A stretch of DNA of 37,071 nucleotides from an uncultured Bacilli bacterium (GCA_934086315.1 CAKOHZ010000003.1:1-37071), one strand, 5' to 3'. Counted from the first letter of the stretch, positions 1 through 7,849 are shown. Program-made: numbers and translations. Notes: generated from the sequence alone by a model not told the origin.

Positions 1-242
1 TCTAGTTTAAATACAATTACACAATCTATCTTATGTTCTTTAACATCTCTTATGAGTTTTTGAATAGCTGGTCGTTCTAAATCTTTTCCACTATAACCAC
101 CATCTATATAATATTCAAATTCAGTAAATTCTTTAGCTTTAGCATAGCTTAATAAAAATTCTTTTTGTGCATCAATTGAATAACCCTCTAATTGGATATC
201 AGTTGAAACTCTAGCATATAATCCTGCTTTTAAAATATTCAC
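1..242 (-). CDS. Serine site-specific recombinase, N-terminal part (cut by window edge)
   Basis: The reverse strand encodes about 80 residues of the catalytic N-terminus of a large serine recombinase. The motif YARVSTDIQLEGYSIDAQ carries the presumed nucleophile serine (RVST), and IDGGYSGKDLERPAIQ follows. Both are hallmarks of the resolvase/invertase family used by integrative elements to cut and rejoin DNA at att sites. The rest of the gene lies off the left edge. The frame opens with GTG at 242, directly abutting a run of Gs (243-247); an in-frame stop at 249-251 excludes any earlier start. Because the G-run touches the GTG, the ATT two codons later (236-234) is at a better distance, so the true start is uncertain. 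The gene suggests that an integrated element extends to the left. Confidence 0.85.
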   Translation of the reverse strand, partial: MNILKAGLYARVSTDIQLEGYSIDAQKEFLLSYAKAKEFTEFEYYIDGGYSGKDLERPAIQKLIRDVKEHKIDCVIVFKL

Positions 243-352
243 CCCCCATTATAAAAACTATATTTAACAATTCCTACAATATAACATTCAATTAATAAGT
301 TATTTTTATCAAAAAAAATAACTAAAAATTTTCAATATTATAATTATTTTTG

Positions 353-460
353 CTATATATATTTTTTAATTAATTCATATATTAAAGGTATTTTTATAAT
401 AATATCTTTTGAATTTATAATTTTGCCTTTAGAATCATAATTTATTACTCTATTAATCAC
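353..460 (-). CDS. Tiny ORF (35 aa) upstream of the recombinase, unrecognised
   Basis: A short frame starts at GTG 460, eight bases after a good ribosome site (GAGGTGA, complement at about 469-475), and ends with TAG. The peptide has a lysine/isoleucine-rich C-terminus (IPLIYELIKKYI). It lies on the same strand as the recombinase gene, about 110 bases upstream. Small ORFs in this position are common next to serine recombinases of integrative elements, but I recognise no family. An in-frame GTG 12 bases upstream is an alternative start inside the ribosome site. The main support is the ribosome site and the position. Confidence 0.35.
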   Translation of the reverse strand: MINRVINYDSKGKIINSKDIIIKIPLIYELIKKYI

Positions 461-623
461 TATTATACTCACCTCTATTTAATCCTATTTCAATTTCATA
501 AAAATTATACAAATATAAATTTAAACATGCAAAACATTAATTATATATAAACCATACAATACAATATAATCTGTTTTAACATTTTCATAATAGAAATATT
601 TATAGTTTTTTATAAGTAGATAA

Positions 624-673
624 CAAAATAAAATGTAGGAATTCATTAGATTATTTATCAATATTCCTACATT
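624..673 (-). terminator. Terminator after the 695-2607 operon
   Basis: A 10-bp perfect stem (ATGTAGGAAT at 633-642 with ATTCCTACAT at 663-672) has a 20-base loop and is followed on the minus strand by TTTTATTTTG. It sits just beyond the stop of the minus-strand gene at 695. Confidence 0.7.
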
Positions 674-694
674 TATAATAAATTTTAAAAATAA

Positions 695-1066
695 TTAGTC
701 TTCTAAAATTGTTATTTTTTTTACATTAGATAACTTAGCTGGTTCACTTGGAAGCATCACATCAGATGATATAATAGTTATTTTTTGATTAACTTTTAAT
801 TTCTCTGCCGTAGAATCTTCATTATTATATATTATTTTAGTATCTTTATTTATTTCGAATTCATATTCAGTAATATATTCTTTTTTATTTTTATCATACT
901 CTTCAACTAAAACAGTATATACATTATTATCTACTGTCACTTCTTTAATTCTTGCTTCAAAAACTAATTCTTTTTCTTTTGAAACATAATTTGTATATAC
1001 GAAGTATCCTAATCCTGCAAGAATAACAACAGCTATAATTATTTTTACTAGTAAATTTTTTTTCAT
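695..1066 (-). CDS. Small membrane-anchored exported protein, unrecognised
   Basis: A 123-residue protein with an N-terminal hydrophobic anchor (LLVKIIIAVVILAGLGYFVY, residues about 5-24) followed by a charged, beta-rich extracellular part. I chose the ATG at 1066 because GGGAGGAG lies 4-6 bases before it; the ATG five codons upstream would place that ribosome site inside the gene. The outer part (YTVLVEEYDKNKKEY, KVNQKITIIS) looks like a small OB-like or pre-peptidase-type beta domain, but I cannot name a family. It lies 29 bases downstream of the metallopeptidase-like gene and is followed by a terminator, so the two probably form one transcript. Confidence 0.75.
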   Translation of the reverse strand: MKKNLLVKIIIAVVILAGLGYFVYTNYVSKEKELVFEARIKEVTVDNNVYTVLVEEYDKNKKEYITEYEFEINKDTKIIYNNEDSTAEKLKVNQKITIISSDVMLPSEPAKLSNVKKITILED

Positions 1067-1095
1067 TTCTCCTCCCTTCATTAATTAAATTTATA

Positions 1096-2607
1096 TTATA
1101 GGAATCTATCCCAATAATATCTTCCGGTATTAGATAGTATTTTAAAATGATTTTTTATTTGTGAACTAATTAATTTTGCTTTTTTGTTTATTGGAGTCCC
1201 TTCATTGTAATATGCTTTTTTTGTTGATCTAGTCATCATATCAGAAAACAAAACAGCTCTATCTTCTAAATAACTTTGTCTTGAATAATACGATATAAAA
1301 TAAGCATCATTTGGATTTGAAAAATTAAAATCATAGGTACTATCACTAGAACCATATCTAAAACCTTCAGGATTATAAGACTTCATTATTTCTTCCAAGT
1401 TTAATGTTGGATTTTTTTGTCTCATATAAATATCAATATAGTGCATTAACTCATGATGTAAAGTACTCTCAAATAATTTAGTGCCATCTGTTCCGATAGT
1501 TACTGTTATATTACTTTGATTTCTACCATCTGTCATTCCTGAATAATTTCCATCTATTTTATTTACCATGTATATCCTAAGTGAAACATTATTATTTTTC
1601 ATTTCTTTAAAGAAACCATTTGGATATTTTTTTAATGTTAATTCTACTTCTTTTAAATATTTATTTATCTCCTTATCATCATTTAATTTTTCAGTGTTTA
1701 TAGAGCCACCAATTAAATAACCAGCATTTTCATCCTTATATACAATCTTAACTGAATATTTATTCTCTAACATTTTTCTATATTCATTATTTTTCTCTGC
1801 TTGAGTCTTTTCTACAACAGGTGGTTTTTCTTTAGGCGAAATAGTGTTTTCATTATTATTGTTTGTATTATTATTATTTGTATTAGTGTTTGTTTTAGGT
1901 TTTTCAGTTTTAGCATTAGTTTTTTTATTTTCTACTTTTTCCCAAACAGCATAAAGAATTGTATCTTCTGTAAATAATGCTTTGTTATAAATAGAAGTTT
2001 CATTTTTATCAACCCAACTTTTGAATTTATAACCATCTCGTGTTGGATCTTTTGGAAGTATTAATTCAGTGTCTTTATTTATGGTAATACTATTTATTTT
2101 GCTTCCACCTTTAGTATCGAATGTAATTGTTATTGTATTACTAATTTCATCTTTTTCCCAAACAGCATAAAGAATTGTATCTTCTGTAAATAATGCTTTG
2201 TTATAAATTGGAGTTTCATTTTTATCAACCCAACCTTTAAAAACATAACCATCTCGTGTTGGATCTTTTGGAAGTGTAAGTTCAGTATCTTTGCCAATAG
2301 TAATACTGTCTATTATACTTCCACCATTAGTATCAAATGTAATTGTTATTGCTTCTTTTATATCTTTTTCTACGTCATTCATATAGCAAACATATTTAGT
2401 CGTTTTTAAAACTGTTTTAGTTTTACCATCAGAACATTTATAAGTATTTGTAAATATTCCTTTATCTTTATAAACAGTAGAACCACCATTATTATAATCT
2501 CTAATTTTTATTATAGGACTATTATTAAATGATAAAGCAACTATAAAATCTAAAAATATTAAACCAACTATAGAACACAGTATGATAATTATTCTTTTTT
2601 TCTGCAT
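1096..2607 (-). CDS. B-repeat surface protein with HExxH metallopeptidase-like domain
   Basis: A 503-residue single-pass surface protein. Residues 1-27 form a signal anchor (RIIIILCSIVGLIFLDFIVAL). Two Listeria-Bacteroides (InlB B / Flg_new) repeats follow at roughly 85-150 and 158-223, each with ITFDT.GGS, LPKDPTRDGY and DTILYAVWEK. Then comes an Asn/Thr/Lys linker, and from about 270 a globular domain with HELMH at 385-389, the HExxH zinc-binding and catalytic signature. A glutamate at 448 (YLEDRA) could be the third zinc ligand, as in gluzincins of the anthrax-lethal-factor-like type. It should act outside the cell, probably on protein. The B-repeats are known as spacer or adhesion modules. 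The ATG at 2607 is preceded by GAGGAGG. The substrate is unknown. Confidence 0.85.
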   Translation of the reverse strand: MQKKRIIIILCSIVGLIFLDFIVALSFNNSPIIKIRDYNNGGSTVYKDKGIFTNTYKCSDGKTKTVLKTTKYVCYMNDVEKDIKEAITITFDTNGGSIIDSITIGKDTELTLPKDPTRDGYVFKGWVDKNETPIYNKALFTEDTILYAVWEKDEISNTITITFDTKGGSKINSITINKDTELILPKDPTRDGYKFKSWVDKNETSIYNKALFTEDTILYAVWEKVENKKTNAKTEKPKTNTNTNNNNTNNNNENTISPKEKPPVVEKTQAEKNNEYRKMLENKYSVKIVYKDENAGYLIGGSINTEKLNDDKEINKYLKEVELTLKKYPNGFFKEMKNNNVSLRIYMVNKIDGNYSGMTDGRNQSNITVTIGTDGTKLFESTLHHELMHYIDIYMRQKNPTLNLEEIMKSYNPEGFRYGSSDSTYDFNFSNPNDAYFISYYSRQSYLEDRAVLFSDMMTRSTKKAYYNEGTPINKKAKLISSQIKNHFKILSNTGRYYWDRFL

Positions 2608-2661
2608 TATTATACCTCCTCACAAATAATAAACTAAATGTGATTTACTCCATATATAGTA

Positions 2662-2689
2662 ATTATATCATGACTTTTTTAATTCACAA
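2662..2689 (-). promoter_or_regulatory. Promoter of the B-repeat protein operon
   Basis: On the minus strand, TTGTGA (2684-2689) and TATAAT (2662-2667) are 16 bases apart. The -10 is of the extended type (TGATATAAT). The leader to the ATG is about 50 bases. Confidence 0.6.
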
Positions 2690-2968
2690 AAAGTTTTTAA
2701 TATGGTTTTATATATATCATGTAGTGTTACAATTATACATAGTAAAAAAGGTGTAAGTATCAAGGAAATTTTTTCGAAATAATAATTAAGATACTTAAAA
2801 ACTTGGAAATAATTTTTGTTGTTTATTTTATATTTTTTGAAAAATAAATACATATTAATACAACTTCCAATCTTAATATATTTCTACCATTACAGTATGA
2901 AAAACATATTTTTGCCATAATTTTTTTACCTCATTGCAATACAATATAAATGTAAGAATTGCTTTTGA
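2690..2968. other. Intergenic, no gene supported
   Basis: This AT-rich stretch lies between the B-repeat promoter and the permease remnant. A 61-codon minus-strand frame (2668-2853) is the only ORF. It overlaps the promoter, lacks a ribosome site and resembles no family. Part of the stretch may be decayed permease sequence. Confidence 0.4.
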
Positions 2969-3160
2969 TTTTCTCCCCATACCTATTATAGTGGTGTTAT
3001 CATGGGAGAATTCTTAACATCTAAAGCAGGTATTGGTTATTTAATATTATATGGTTCTCAAGTATTTAATTTAGATTTAGTAATGACTGGTATATTCTTA
3101 TTAACTATTATTTCAATAGTTATGTATAAAATTATTGAAGAGATTAGTAAACAAAAATAA
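2969..3160 (+). pseudogene. C-terminal remnant of an ABC transporter permease
   Basis: The plus-strand frame is open from 2969 after an in-frame TGA (2966-2968). It reads through GVIMGEFLTSKAGIGYLI, QVFNLDLVMTG and ISIVMYKIIEEI to TAA at 3160. This matches the conserved end of NitT/TauT-type (SsuC-like) inner-membrane permeases, including the GEFL...GIGYLI segment. The remainder of a roughly 250-residue permease, its ATPase and its binding protein are absent. Just upstream, a different frame reads NVRIAF, which could be the frame-shifted continuation. A well-formed terminator follows the stop directly, as expected for the end of a former operon. I infer a decayed transporter; an expressed 52-residue peptide starting at ATG 3002 is less likely. 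Confidence 0.55.
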
Positions 3161-3192
3161 CTTATAAAGTTCGTCTTTATAAGTTTTAATTT
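3161..3192 (+). terminator. Terminator after the permease remnant
   Basis: A 9-bp perfect stem (CTTATAAAG at 3161-3169 with CTTTATAAG at 3175-3183), a TTCGT loop, then TTTTAATTT. It begins at the base after the remnant's stop codon. Confidence 0.75.
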
Positions 3193-3244
3193 ATATATAA
3201 AATTAACAATTTTACATTTTGAGAAAAAATCATTTTATGGTTTA

Positions 3245-3276
3245 AGAAAAAAGTTAGTATTTAAATTTATACTAAC
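3245..3276 (-). terminator. Terminator of the copper operon
   Basis: An 8-bp stem (3253-3260 with 3269-3276, GTTAGTAT/ATACTAAC) is followed on the minus strand by TTTTTTCTT. It touches the stop codon of the last operon gene. Confidence 0.75.
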
Positions 3277-3755
3277 TATTCTATAATTCCTTTCCAATTA
3301 ACAAATTTATCTCCAAAAGTATCAGCATATTCAGTCTTAATAATTATTTTATTATCAGTTTGTTCTTTTTCTTCTACAACTATAGGATTACATCCATCTT
3401 TTTCCACACCTATTTTATCTATGTGAAATAAACTAGCACAATTTTCACATTTTAGGTATTCCCCTTCTTGAACAAAATATGCTCTTGGAGATGGATTACA
3501 TGCCTGACAAGTATTGAATGCTATTCTAACAACACCATCAGTACCACGTACTACTATAAACTGAATAATAACACCATTACTATCATAATTAACAAATGTA
3601 ACATCACTAGTAATATTAGTAGTATCTATCTCAATTTTGCCATCAACTGAGTTTATATTTATTATATTATTCTTTTCTTCTTCTATCTTTTCTTTATCAC
3701 AACCATATAAAATAAATATACTGAATATTGCTAAAACACTAAGTATTTTCTTCAT
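3276..3755 (-). CDS. DUF2318 Cys-rich lipoprotein, last gene of the copper operon
   Basis: A 159-residue predicted lipoprotein. The signal peptide ends in LYGC with Cys19 as the likely lipidated residue. The mature part carries the DUF2318 pattern: a VVRGTDGVVRIAF beta segment, then CQAC (Cys83, Cys86), CENC (Cys103, Cys106), ASLFHIDKIG and GCNP (Cys122). The two CxxC pairs suggest binding of a metal or an Fe-S centre at the outer face of the membrane. Known relatives accompany iron or copper transport membrane proteins. Here the gene begins one base after copZ ends and is the last of a CsoR-controlled operon. I infer a role in extracytoplasmic copper capture or delivery; the exact metal is not shown. 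Confidence 0.8.
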   Translation of the reverse strand: MKKILSVLAIFSIFILYGCDKEKIEEEKNNIININSVDGKIEIDTTNITSDVTFVNYDSNGVIIQFIVVRGTDGVVRIAFNTCQACNPSPRAYFVQEGEYLKCENCASLFHIDKIGVEKDGCNPIVVEEKEQTDNKIIIKTEYADTFGDKFVNWKGIIE

Positions 3756-3756
3756 A

Positions 3757-3984
3757 TTATTCCTTTACACCTGCAAATGTAAATCCGGTTTCATTTACAT
3801 TTTCTTTTACATTATCAATGTCAATAGTATTTTTACTAGTAATAGTTACTTCACCATTCTTCAAATCAACCTTAACTTTATAACTATCATCTACTTTTAC
3901 TATTGCATCACTTACTTTTTTAGCACAATGTTCACAGTGCATACCATCTACTTTAATAATAACTTTATTTTTATGTCCAAACAT
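3757..3984 (-). CDS. copZ: CopZ-like copper chaperone (HMA domain)
   Basis: A 75-residue single-domain heavy-metal-associated protein. Its metal-binding loop is GMHCEHC (Cys17, Cys20), followed by the expected alternation of helix and strand (AKKVSDAIVKV, YKVKVDLKNGEVTI). CopZ proteins bind Cu(I) in the cytoplasm and hand it to the P-type ATPase and to CsoR. The gene begins one base after the copA stop, with its ribosome site (GGAAGTG) in the last codons of copA, so it is translationally tied to the pump. The short His-containing N-terminus (FGHK) is not part of the usual fold. Partnership with the adjacent CopA is inferred from position and the shared domain. Confidence 0.9.
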   Translation of the reverse strand: MFGHKNKVIIKVDGMHCEHCAKKVSDAIVKVDDSYKVKVDLKNGEVTITSKNTIDIDNVKENVNETGFTFAGVKE

Positions 3985-3985
3985 A

Positions 3986-6175
3986 TTAACACTTCCTTAC
4001 TTTTATTTTCTTTAATCTTAATGTATTTAAAATTACTGTAACACTACTTAATGTCATAGATAAACCTGCTATCATTGGATTCATATTGATACCAAAATTA
4101 TTAAATAATCCAATAGCTATAGGTATCATACATATATTATAAAAGAATGCCCAAAATAAATTTTCTTTTATAATTTTCATTGTCTTTTTACTTATATTTA
4201 TCAAGTTAACTATATTAACTAAATTATCATTCATAAGTATAACGTCAGATGAATCATTAGCTATATCAGTACCACTTCCAATAGAAACGCCTATATTACT
4301 AGTAGCAAGACTGGGAGCATCATTAATACCATCACCTATCATCATAACAGTTTTATCTTTCATTAATTTTTTTATTTCTTTTACTTTTTCACTTGGAAGT
4401 ACATTAGAAATAACATTGCTTATATTTAGTTCTTTTGCTATAACACCAGCAGTTACTTTATTATCACCTGTAAGCATTATAACTTCTTTATCTTTACTTA
4501 ATTCACTTATTATATCTTTAGCATCATCTCGTATTATATCTTTTACTCCTACCAAAGCTATAACATTTTTATTTTCTATAACATATAAAATACTATTTCC
4601 TTCAAGAGTTAACTTTTCTTCATCACTTAAATATTCATTTTTAATATTTAAGATTTCAAATAATCTAGAGTTACCAATATAATATTTATTATTTTCAATC
4701 GTACCTTCTAAACCCACTCCATCAATATTCTTATAGTTCTTTACTTCTTTAAGCTTTAATTTATCACTTTTAAATGCACCAGCTATTGGATGACTAGATT
4801 TACTTTCTAAAGATGAAATAATTACTTTAAGTTCACTTTCTTTATAACTACTGTAATTATTAACTTTATTAACTTTTAAGTTTCCATATGTAAGAGTACC
4901 AGTTTTATCAAAACATATAGCATCTACTTTATATGAATTTTCCAAAGTTTCACTATTCTTAACAAGTATTCCATTTTTAGCACATACTCCTTCACTAACA
5001 ACTATCGCAAGAGGAGTCGCAAGACCTAAAGCACAAGGACAACTTACGACAAGAACATTAACAAAGTGAACTAAACTATCATTAATACTCTTTCCTAAAA
5101 ATAAATAACCAATAAATGTTAAAACTGCTATTAAAATAATACTTGGTACAAAGTAACCACTTACTTTATCAGCAAATCTAGCAATAGGTGCTTTGGTATT
5201 ACTAGCATCTACTACTAATCTTACTATCTCAGATATTGTAGAATTCTTCCCTATAGCTTTAGCTTCATACAAAACAGATCCATCAATATTTAAACTACCA
5301 GCTACTACTTTATCATTTATATTTTTTTTGCTTGGTATACTTTCACCAGTAATAAATGATTCATCAGCATGTGTACTACCATCAACTATAATACCATCAA
5401 CTGCAAACTTCATACCCGGTTTACATATTAATATATCACCAACTTTTACTTCATCAATAGTTACTTCCTTTTCACCATTTTTTGTTTTTAATAAAGCCAT
5501 CATCGGAGTTATTTGTACTAAGGATTTAATAGCTTCTTTAGTTTTCTCTTTACTCTTAGAATCAATATATCTTCCAAGTTTAATAAAATATACAACCACT
5601 CCAGCACTCTCAAAATATAAATTATGAACATACATCTCTTTACCAATTATTATCATAATAGTACTTATTAAGCTATAAATAAAACTAGATATTACCCCAA
5701 TAGAAACAAGAGTATCCATATTGGGTGTCTTATGTATTAAATTCTTATAACCACTTTTGAATATATCTACTCCATATATCATAAACGAAATAGTAAGTAC
5801 TAACAAACATACTGCATAATTAAGAGGATACTTTTCCATATTTAGAAAACTAATACGCGGAAGTCCAATCATATGAGCCATAGATACATATAATAAAATT
5901 ACAACTAATACACTAAATATTATTAAATTATTTTTTACATTTTTGCTCTTCTTTTCTTTAAATAAATCATAAGGACCTAAACTTTCAAATCCAGCTTCTT
6001 TAATATATCTTTCAATATCTTCTATACTTATATCTTCATATTTTATAGTAGCCATCGCAAGAACCAAATTAACAGAAGCATCTATTATACCTTTTTGTTT
6101 ATTCAAATACTTTTCAAGTCCTGAAGAACAAGCACTGCAGCTCATTCCTCCAATGCTAAGATCAATTTTATTCAT
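3986..6175 (-). CDS. copA: Copper-translocating P-type ATPase
   Basis: A P1B-type ATPase that exports Cu(I) across the membrane. From an ATG at 6175 it is 729 residues, the usual size for a one-HMA CopA. Order: N-terminal HMA domain with GGMSCSAC (Cys13, Cys16), paired membrane helices, actuator TGES motif (DESFITGESIPS), the transport-site SCPCALGLATPLA near residue 378, phosphorylation site DKTGTLT near 421, the nucleotide-binding SSHPIAGA motif, and hinge GDGINDAPSLA. CPC rather than CPH or SPC indicates monovalent copper or silver. I chose 6175 because AAGGTGAT precedes it; the frame also extends to a TTG at 6190, inside the upstream gene. The first eight bases overlap the end of the fusion gene, so the two are translationally coupled. 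Confidence 0.95.
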   Translation of the reverse strand: MNKIDLSIGGMSCSACSSGLEKYLNKQKGIIDASVNLVLAMATIKYEDISIEDIERYIKEAGFESLGPYDLFKEKKSKNVKNNLIIFSVLVVILLYVSMAHMIGLPRISFLNMEKYPLNYAVCLLVLTISFMIYGVDIFKSGYKNLIHKTPNMDTLVSIGVISSFIYSLISTIMIIIGKEMYVHNLYFESAGVVVYFIKLGRYIDSKSKEKTKEAIKSLVQITPMMALLKTKNGEKEVTIDEVKVGDILICKPGMKFAVDGIIVDGSTHADESFITGESIPSKKNINDKVVAGSLNIDGSVLYEAKAIGKNSTISEIVRLVVDASNTKAPIARFADKVSGYFVPSIILIAVLTFIGYLFLGKSINDSLVHFVNVLVVSCPCALGLATPLAIVVSEGVCAKNGILVKNSETLENSYKVDAICFDKTGTLTYGNLKVNKVNNYSSYKESELKVIISSLESKSSHPIAGAFKSDKLKLKEVKNYKNIDGVGLEGTIENNKYYIGNSRLFEILNIKNEYLSDEEKLTLEGNSILYVIENKNVIALVGVKDIIRDDAKDIISELSKDKEVIMLTGDNKVTAGVIAKELNISNVISNVLPSEKVKEIKKLMKDKTVMMIGDGINDAPSLATSNIGVSIGSGTDIANDSSDVILMNDNLVNIVNLINISKKTMKIIKENLFWAFFYNICMIPIAIGLFNNFGINMNPMIAGLSMTLSSVTVILNTLRLKKIKVRKC

Positions 6176-7472
6176 TTTTATCACCTTCAAAATAACTTAT
6201 ATCATCAATTACTTTAATATTATTTTTAATCATATTCATCCAACAAGCATAACTAATTATTTCTTCTTTATCAGGAGTAAACTCTATTACATTAACTCCT
6301 ACCTCTAATTTCTTTTTAATATTATACTTGCTTATAATTATTTCATTATTACAACCAGTTAACTTATCTTTAGATGCATTTATTATTATCCTAACTGGAA
6401 TATCTTTCTGTACTATTATATCTTCATAGTTATCATAATCTAAATCAAACTCTATTTCCTGATAATCATCTTTAATAGTAGTTTTAACATGGTCACCATA
6501 ATTATTATTCTTAAATAAATCTATATTTAACGAAAGAAGTCCTCTGTTTAACATAATTAATGAAAGTACTAATATAAGAACACTAGCTATTTTATTAATT
6601 AATATTTTAGTTTTACCTTTCATAGATGAGAATACAACACCTGTAAACAACATTAATGGAACCGTACCTAATCCAAATAAGAACATAGATAATGCACCTT
6701 TAAACATACTACCTGTTGTTAAAGCATATACCTGCATAGCTTGTAATGGTCCACAAGGCATAAGCCCATTAAATAATCCAATTATAAATGGGTTTCTATT
6801 ATTAACTTTATATTTAAAGAATTTGAATCTTACTTTTACTATATTTAACATAGTAAGAGACATCAATAACATAATAATAGAAGCAATAATAATTATGATA
6901 CCACTTACTATATTATTAACACTTATTACTTTACCAAGAAGTCCCACTAATCCACCTATAACTGTATACGAAATAATTCTTCCTAAATTATATAGTATTG
7001 GTCTTTTAAAATCCCTTTTATTTTCATTATTTATAGATGCGACTAAATTAATTGAGCCACACATGCTTATGCAATGTATACTAGTTAATAGTCCAGTTAC
7101 AAATAACATTCCATATGTAATATTATTATCTATAGTAGGAATCATATTAAACACATTATAACCAAATATTTTATATAAAAGGAAACATACAATTATTATT
7201 GATAGAAAAATAATAAAAAACTCTTTTAATTTTATATTATCTTTTAAAACTTCAATGTTATCACTTATATATTCACGTCTTGTATAATACCCTAAATCAT
7301 TAATAACTTTTATAAGACTTTCTTCATGAAATTTATCTTCACAAGTAACTACCGCAATAAAGTCGTCAAAGCTCACTCTTTTAATATTTTTATCAGACAT
7401 TAATGCATATTTAATAGTATTCTCACAATTAATACAATGCATTCCTTCTATTTTAATATAAATCTTTTTCAC
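6168..7472 (-). CDS. HMA / TauE-SafE-like (UreH-type) membrane / cupredoxin-like fusion
   Basis: A 434-residue three-part protein. Residues 1-65 form an HMA domain (GMHCINC, Cys13 and Cys16). Residues about 75-310 are a polytopic domain of the DsbD_2/urease-accessory UreH-like type (GLLTSIHCISMCGSINLVAS, and GLFNGLMPCGPLQAMQVYAL with a Cys-Pro pair). Residues about 335-430 look like a small cupredoxin-like domain (PVRIIINASK and a final YACWMNMIKN metal-ligand loop). Such fusions are known in copper operons of Firmicutes and are often named sulfite exporter TauE/SafE family. I infer copper movement or copper-protein assembly rather than sulfite export. It starts at GTG 7472, whose GTGA overlaps the csoR stop by four bases. 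Confidence 0.85.
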   Translation of the reverse strand: MKKIYIKIEGMHCINCENTIKYALMSDKNIKRVSFDDFIAVVTCEDKFHEESLIKVINDLGYYTRREYISDNIEVLKDNIKLKEFFIIFLSIIIVCFLLYKIFGYNVFNMIPTIDNNITYGMLFVTGLLTSIHCISMCGSINLVASINNENKRDFKRPILYNLGRIISYTVIGGLVGLLGKVISVNNIVSGIIIIIASIIMLLMSLTMLNIVKVRFKFFKYKVNNRNPFIIGLFNGLMPCGPLQAMQVYALTTGSMFKGALSMFLFGLGTVPLMLFTGVVFSSMKGKTKILINKIASVLILVLSLIMLNRGLLSLNIDLFKNNNYGDHVKTTIKDDYQEIEFDLDYDNYEDIIVQKDIPVRIIINASKDKLTGCNNEIIISKYNIKKKLEVGVNVIEFTPDKEEIISYACWMNMIKNNIKVIDDISYFEGDKNE

Positions 7473-7765
7473 TTTAATTTACCCATTAAACCTATTATAT
7501 CTTCTACTACATCATTATTACCTTTATTTATTTCATCAATCATACAAGTTTTCATATGATTTTTAAGTATTTCAGTTCCTAAGCTTTTAAGAGCATTCGT
7601 AGCTGAAGCTATTTGAAGCAATACATCATCACAATACCTATCATCATCTATCATTTGTTCTATACCATTAATTTGTCCTGAAAGAATTTTTAATCTCCTT
7701 TTCAAATCTTTCTTTTCTTCTTCTGTTCTATGTTTAGTTCTAACACAATTAACACATTCATTCAT
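7469..7765 (-). CDS. csoR: Copper-sensing transcriptional repressor CsoR
   Basis: A 98-residue all-helical repressor of the CsoR/RcnR family. In its apo form it should bind the operon promoter; Cu(I) binding releases it. The copper ligands of the family are all visible: Cys45 (RYCDD), His70 and Cys74 (NHMKTC). The family core RLKILSGQINGIEQMI is also present. I start at ATG 7765 (MNECVNC) because GGTGAT lies just upstream and the predicted transcript begins near 7775; the longer open frame runs through the promoter. The stop is TGA and overlaps the next gene's GTG by four bases. The extra N-terminal CxxC (CVNC, residues 4-7) is a small addition to the core. Confidence 0.93.
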   Translation of the reverse strand: MNECVNCVRTKHRTEEEKKDLKRRLKILSGQINGIEQMIDDDRYCDDVLLQIASATNALKSLGTEILKNHMKTCMIDEINKGNNDVVEDIIGLMGKLK

Positions 7766-7781
7766 ACATATCACCATACAC

Positions 7782-7813
7782 ATTATAGGGTATAGGGGGG
7801 GTATCCCTGTCAA
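7782..7813 (-). promoter_or_regulatory. Copper operon promoter with CsoR operator
   Basis: On the minus strand a perfect -35 TTGACA (7808-7813) and -10 TATAAT (7782-7787) flank a 20-base spacer that reads GATACCCCCCCTATACCC. The G/C-tract flanked by TATA-like arms is the known form of a CsoR operator. Repressor bound between the two hexamers would block polymerase. The spacer is longer than the usual 17 bases. Confidence 0.8.
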
Positions 7814-7821
7814 CACATATG

Positions 7822-7849
7822 AAAGAAAAAGTACACATTAATGTGTACT
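7822..7849 (-). terminator. Terminator of the SipW/C39 operon
   Basis: A perfect 20-base palindrome (7830-7849, AGTACACATT/AATGTGTACT) is followed on the minus strand by TTTTC. It overlaps the stop codon of the gene ending at 7848. Confidence 0.7.

Larger units (their letters stand above)
243..694. other. Gene-poor stretch at the element edge
   Basis: Apart from the 35-codon frame (353-460) and the terminator at 624-673, this AT-rich stretch shows nothing I can support. A TATAAT-like hexamer on the reverse strand near 505 could serve the small ORF. No clear att-site repeat is visible. Confidence 0.4.

Noticed and set aside
2668..2853. 61-codon minus-strand ORF
   Set aside because: It has no ribosome site, covers the promoter of the neighbouring operon and resembles no family; AT-rich intergenic chance frame.
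3637..4041. 134-codon plus-strand ORF
   Set aside because: Shadow of the copZ and DUF2318 genes, which have clear family motifs on the other strand.
6168..7472. Sulfite exporter
   Set aside because: Although such proteins are often named TauE/SafE, the HMA and cupredoxin-like ends and the copper operon make sulfur transport unlikely.
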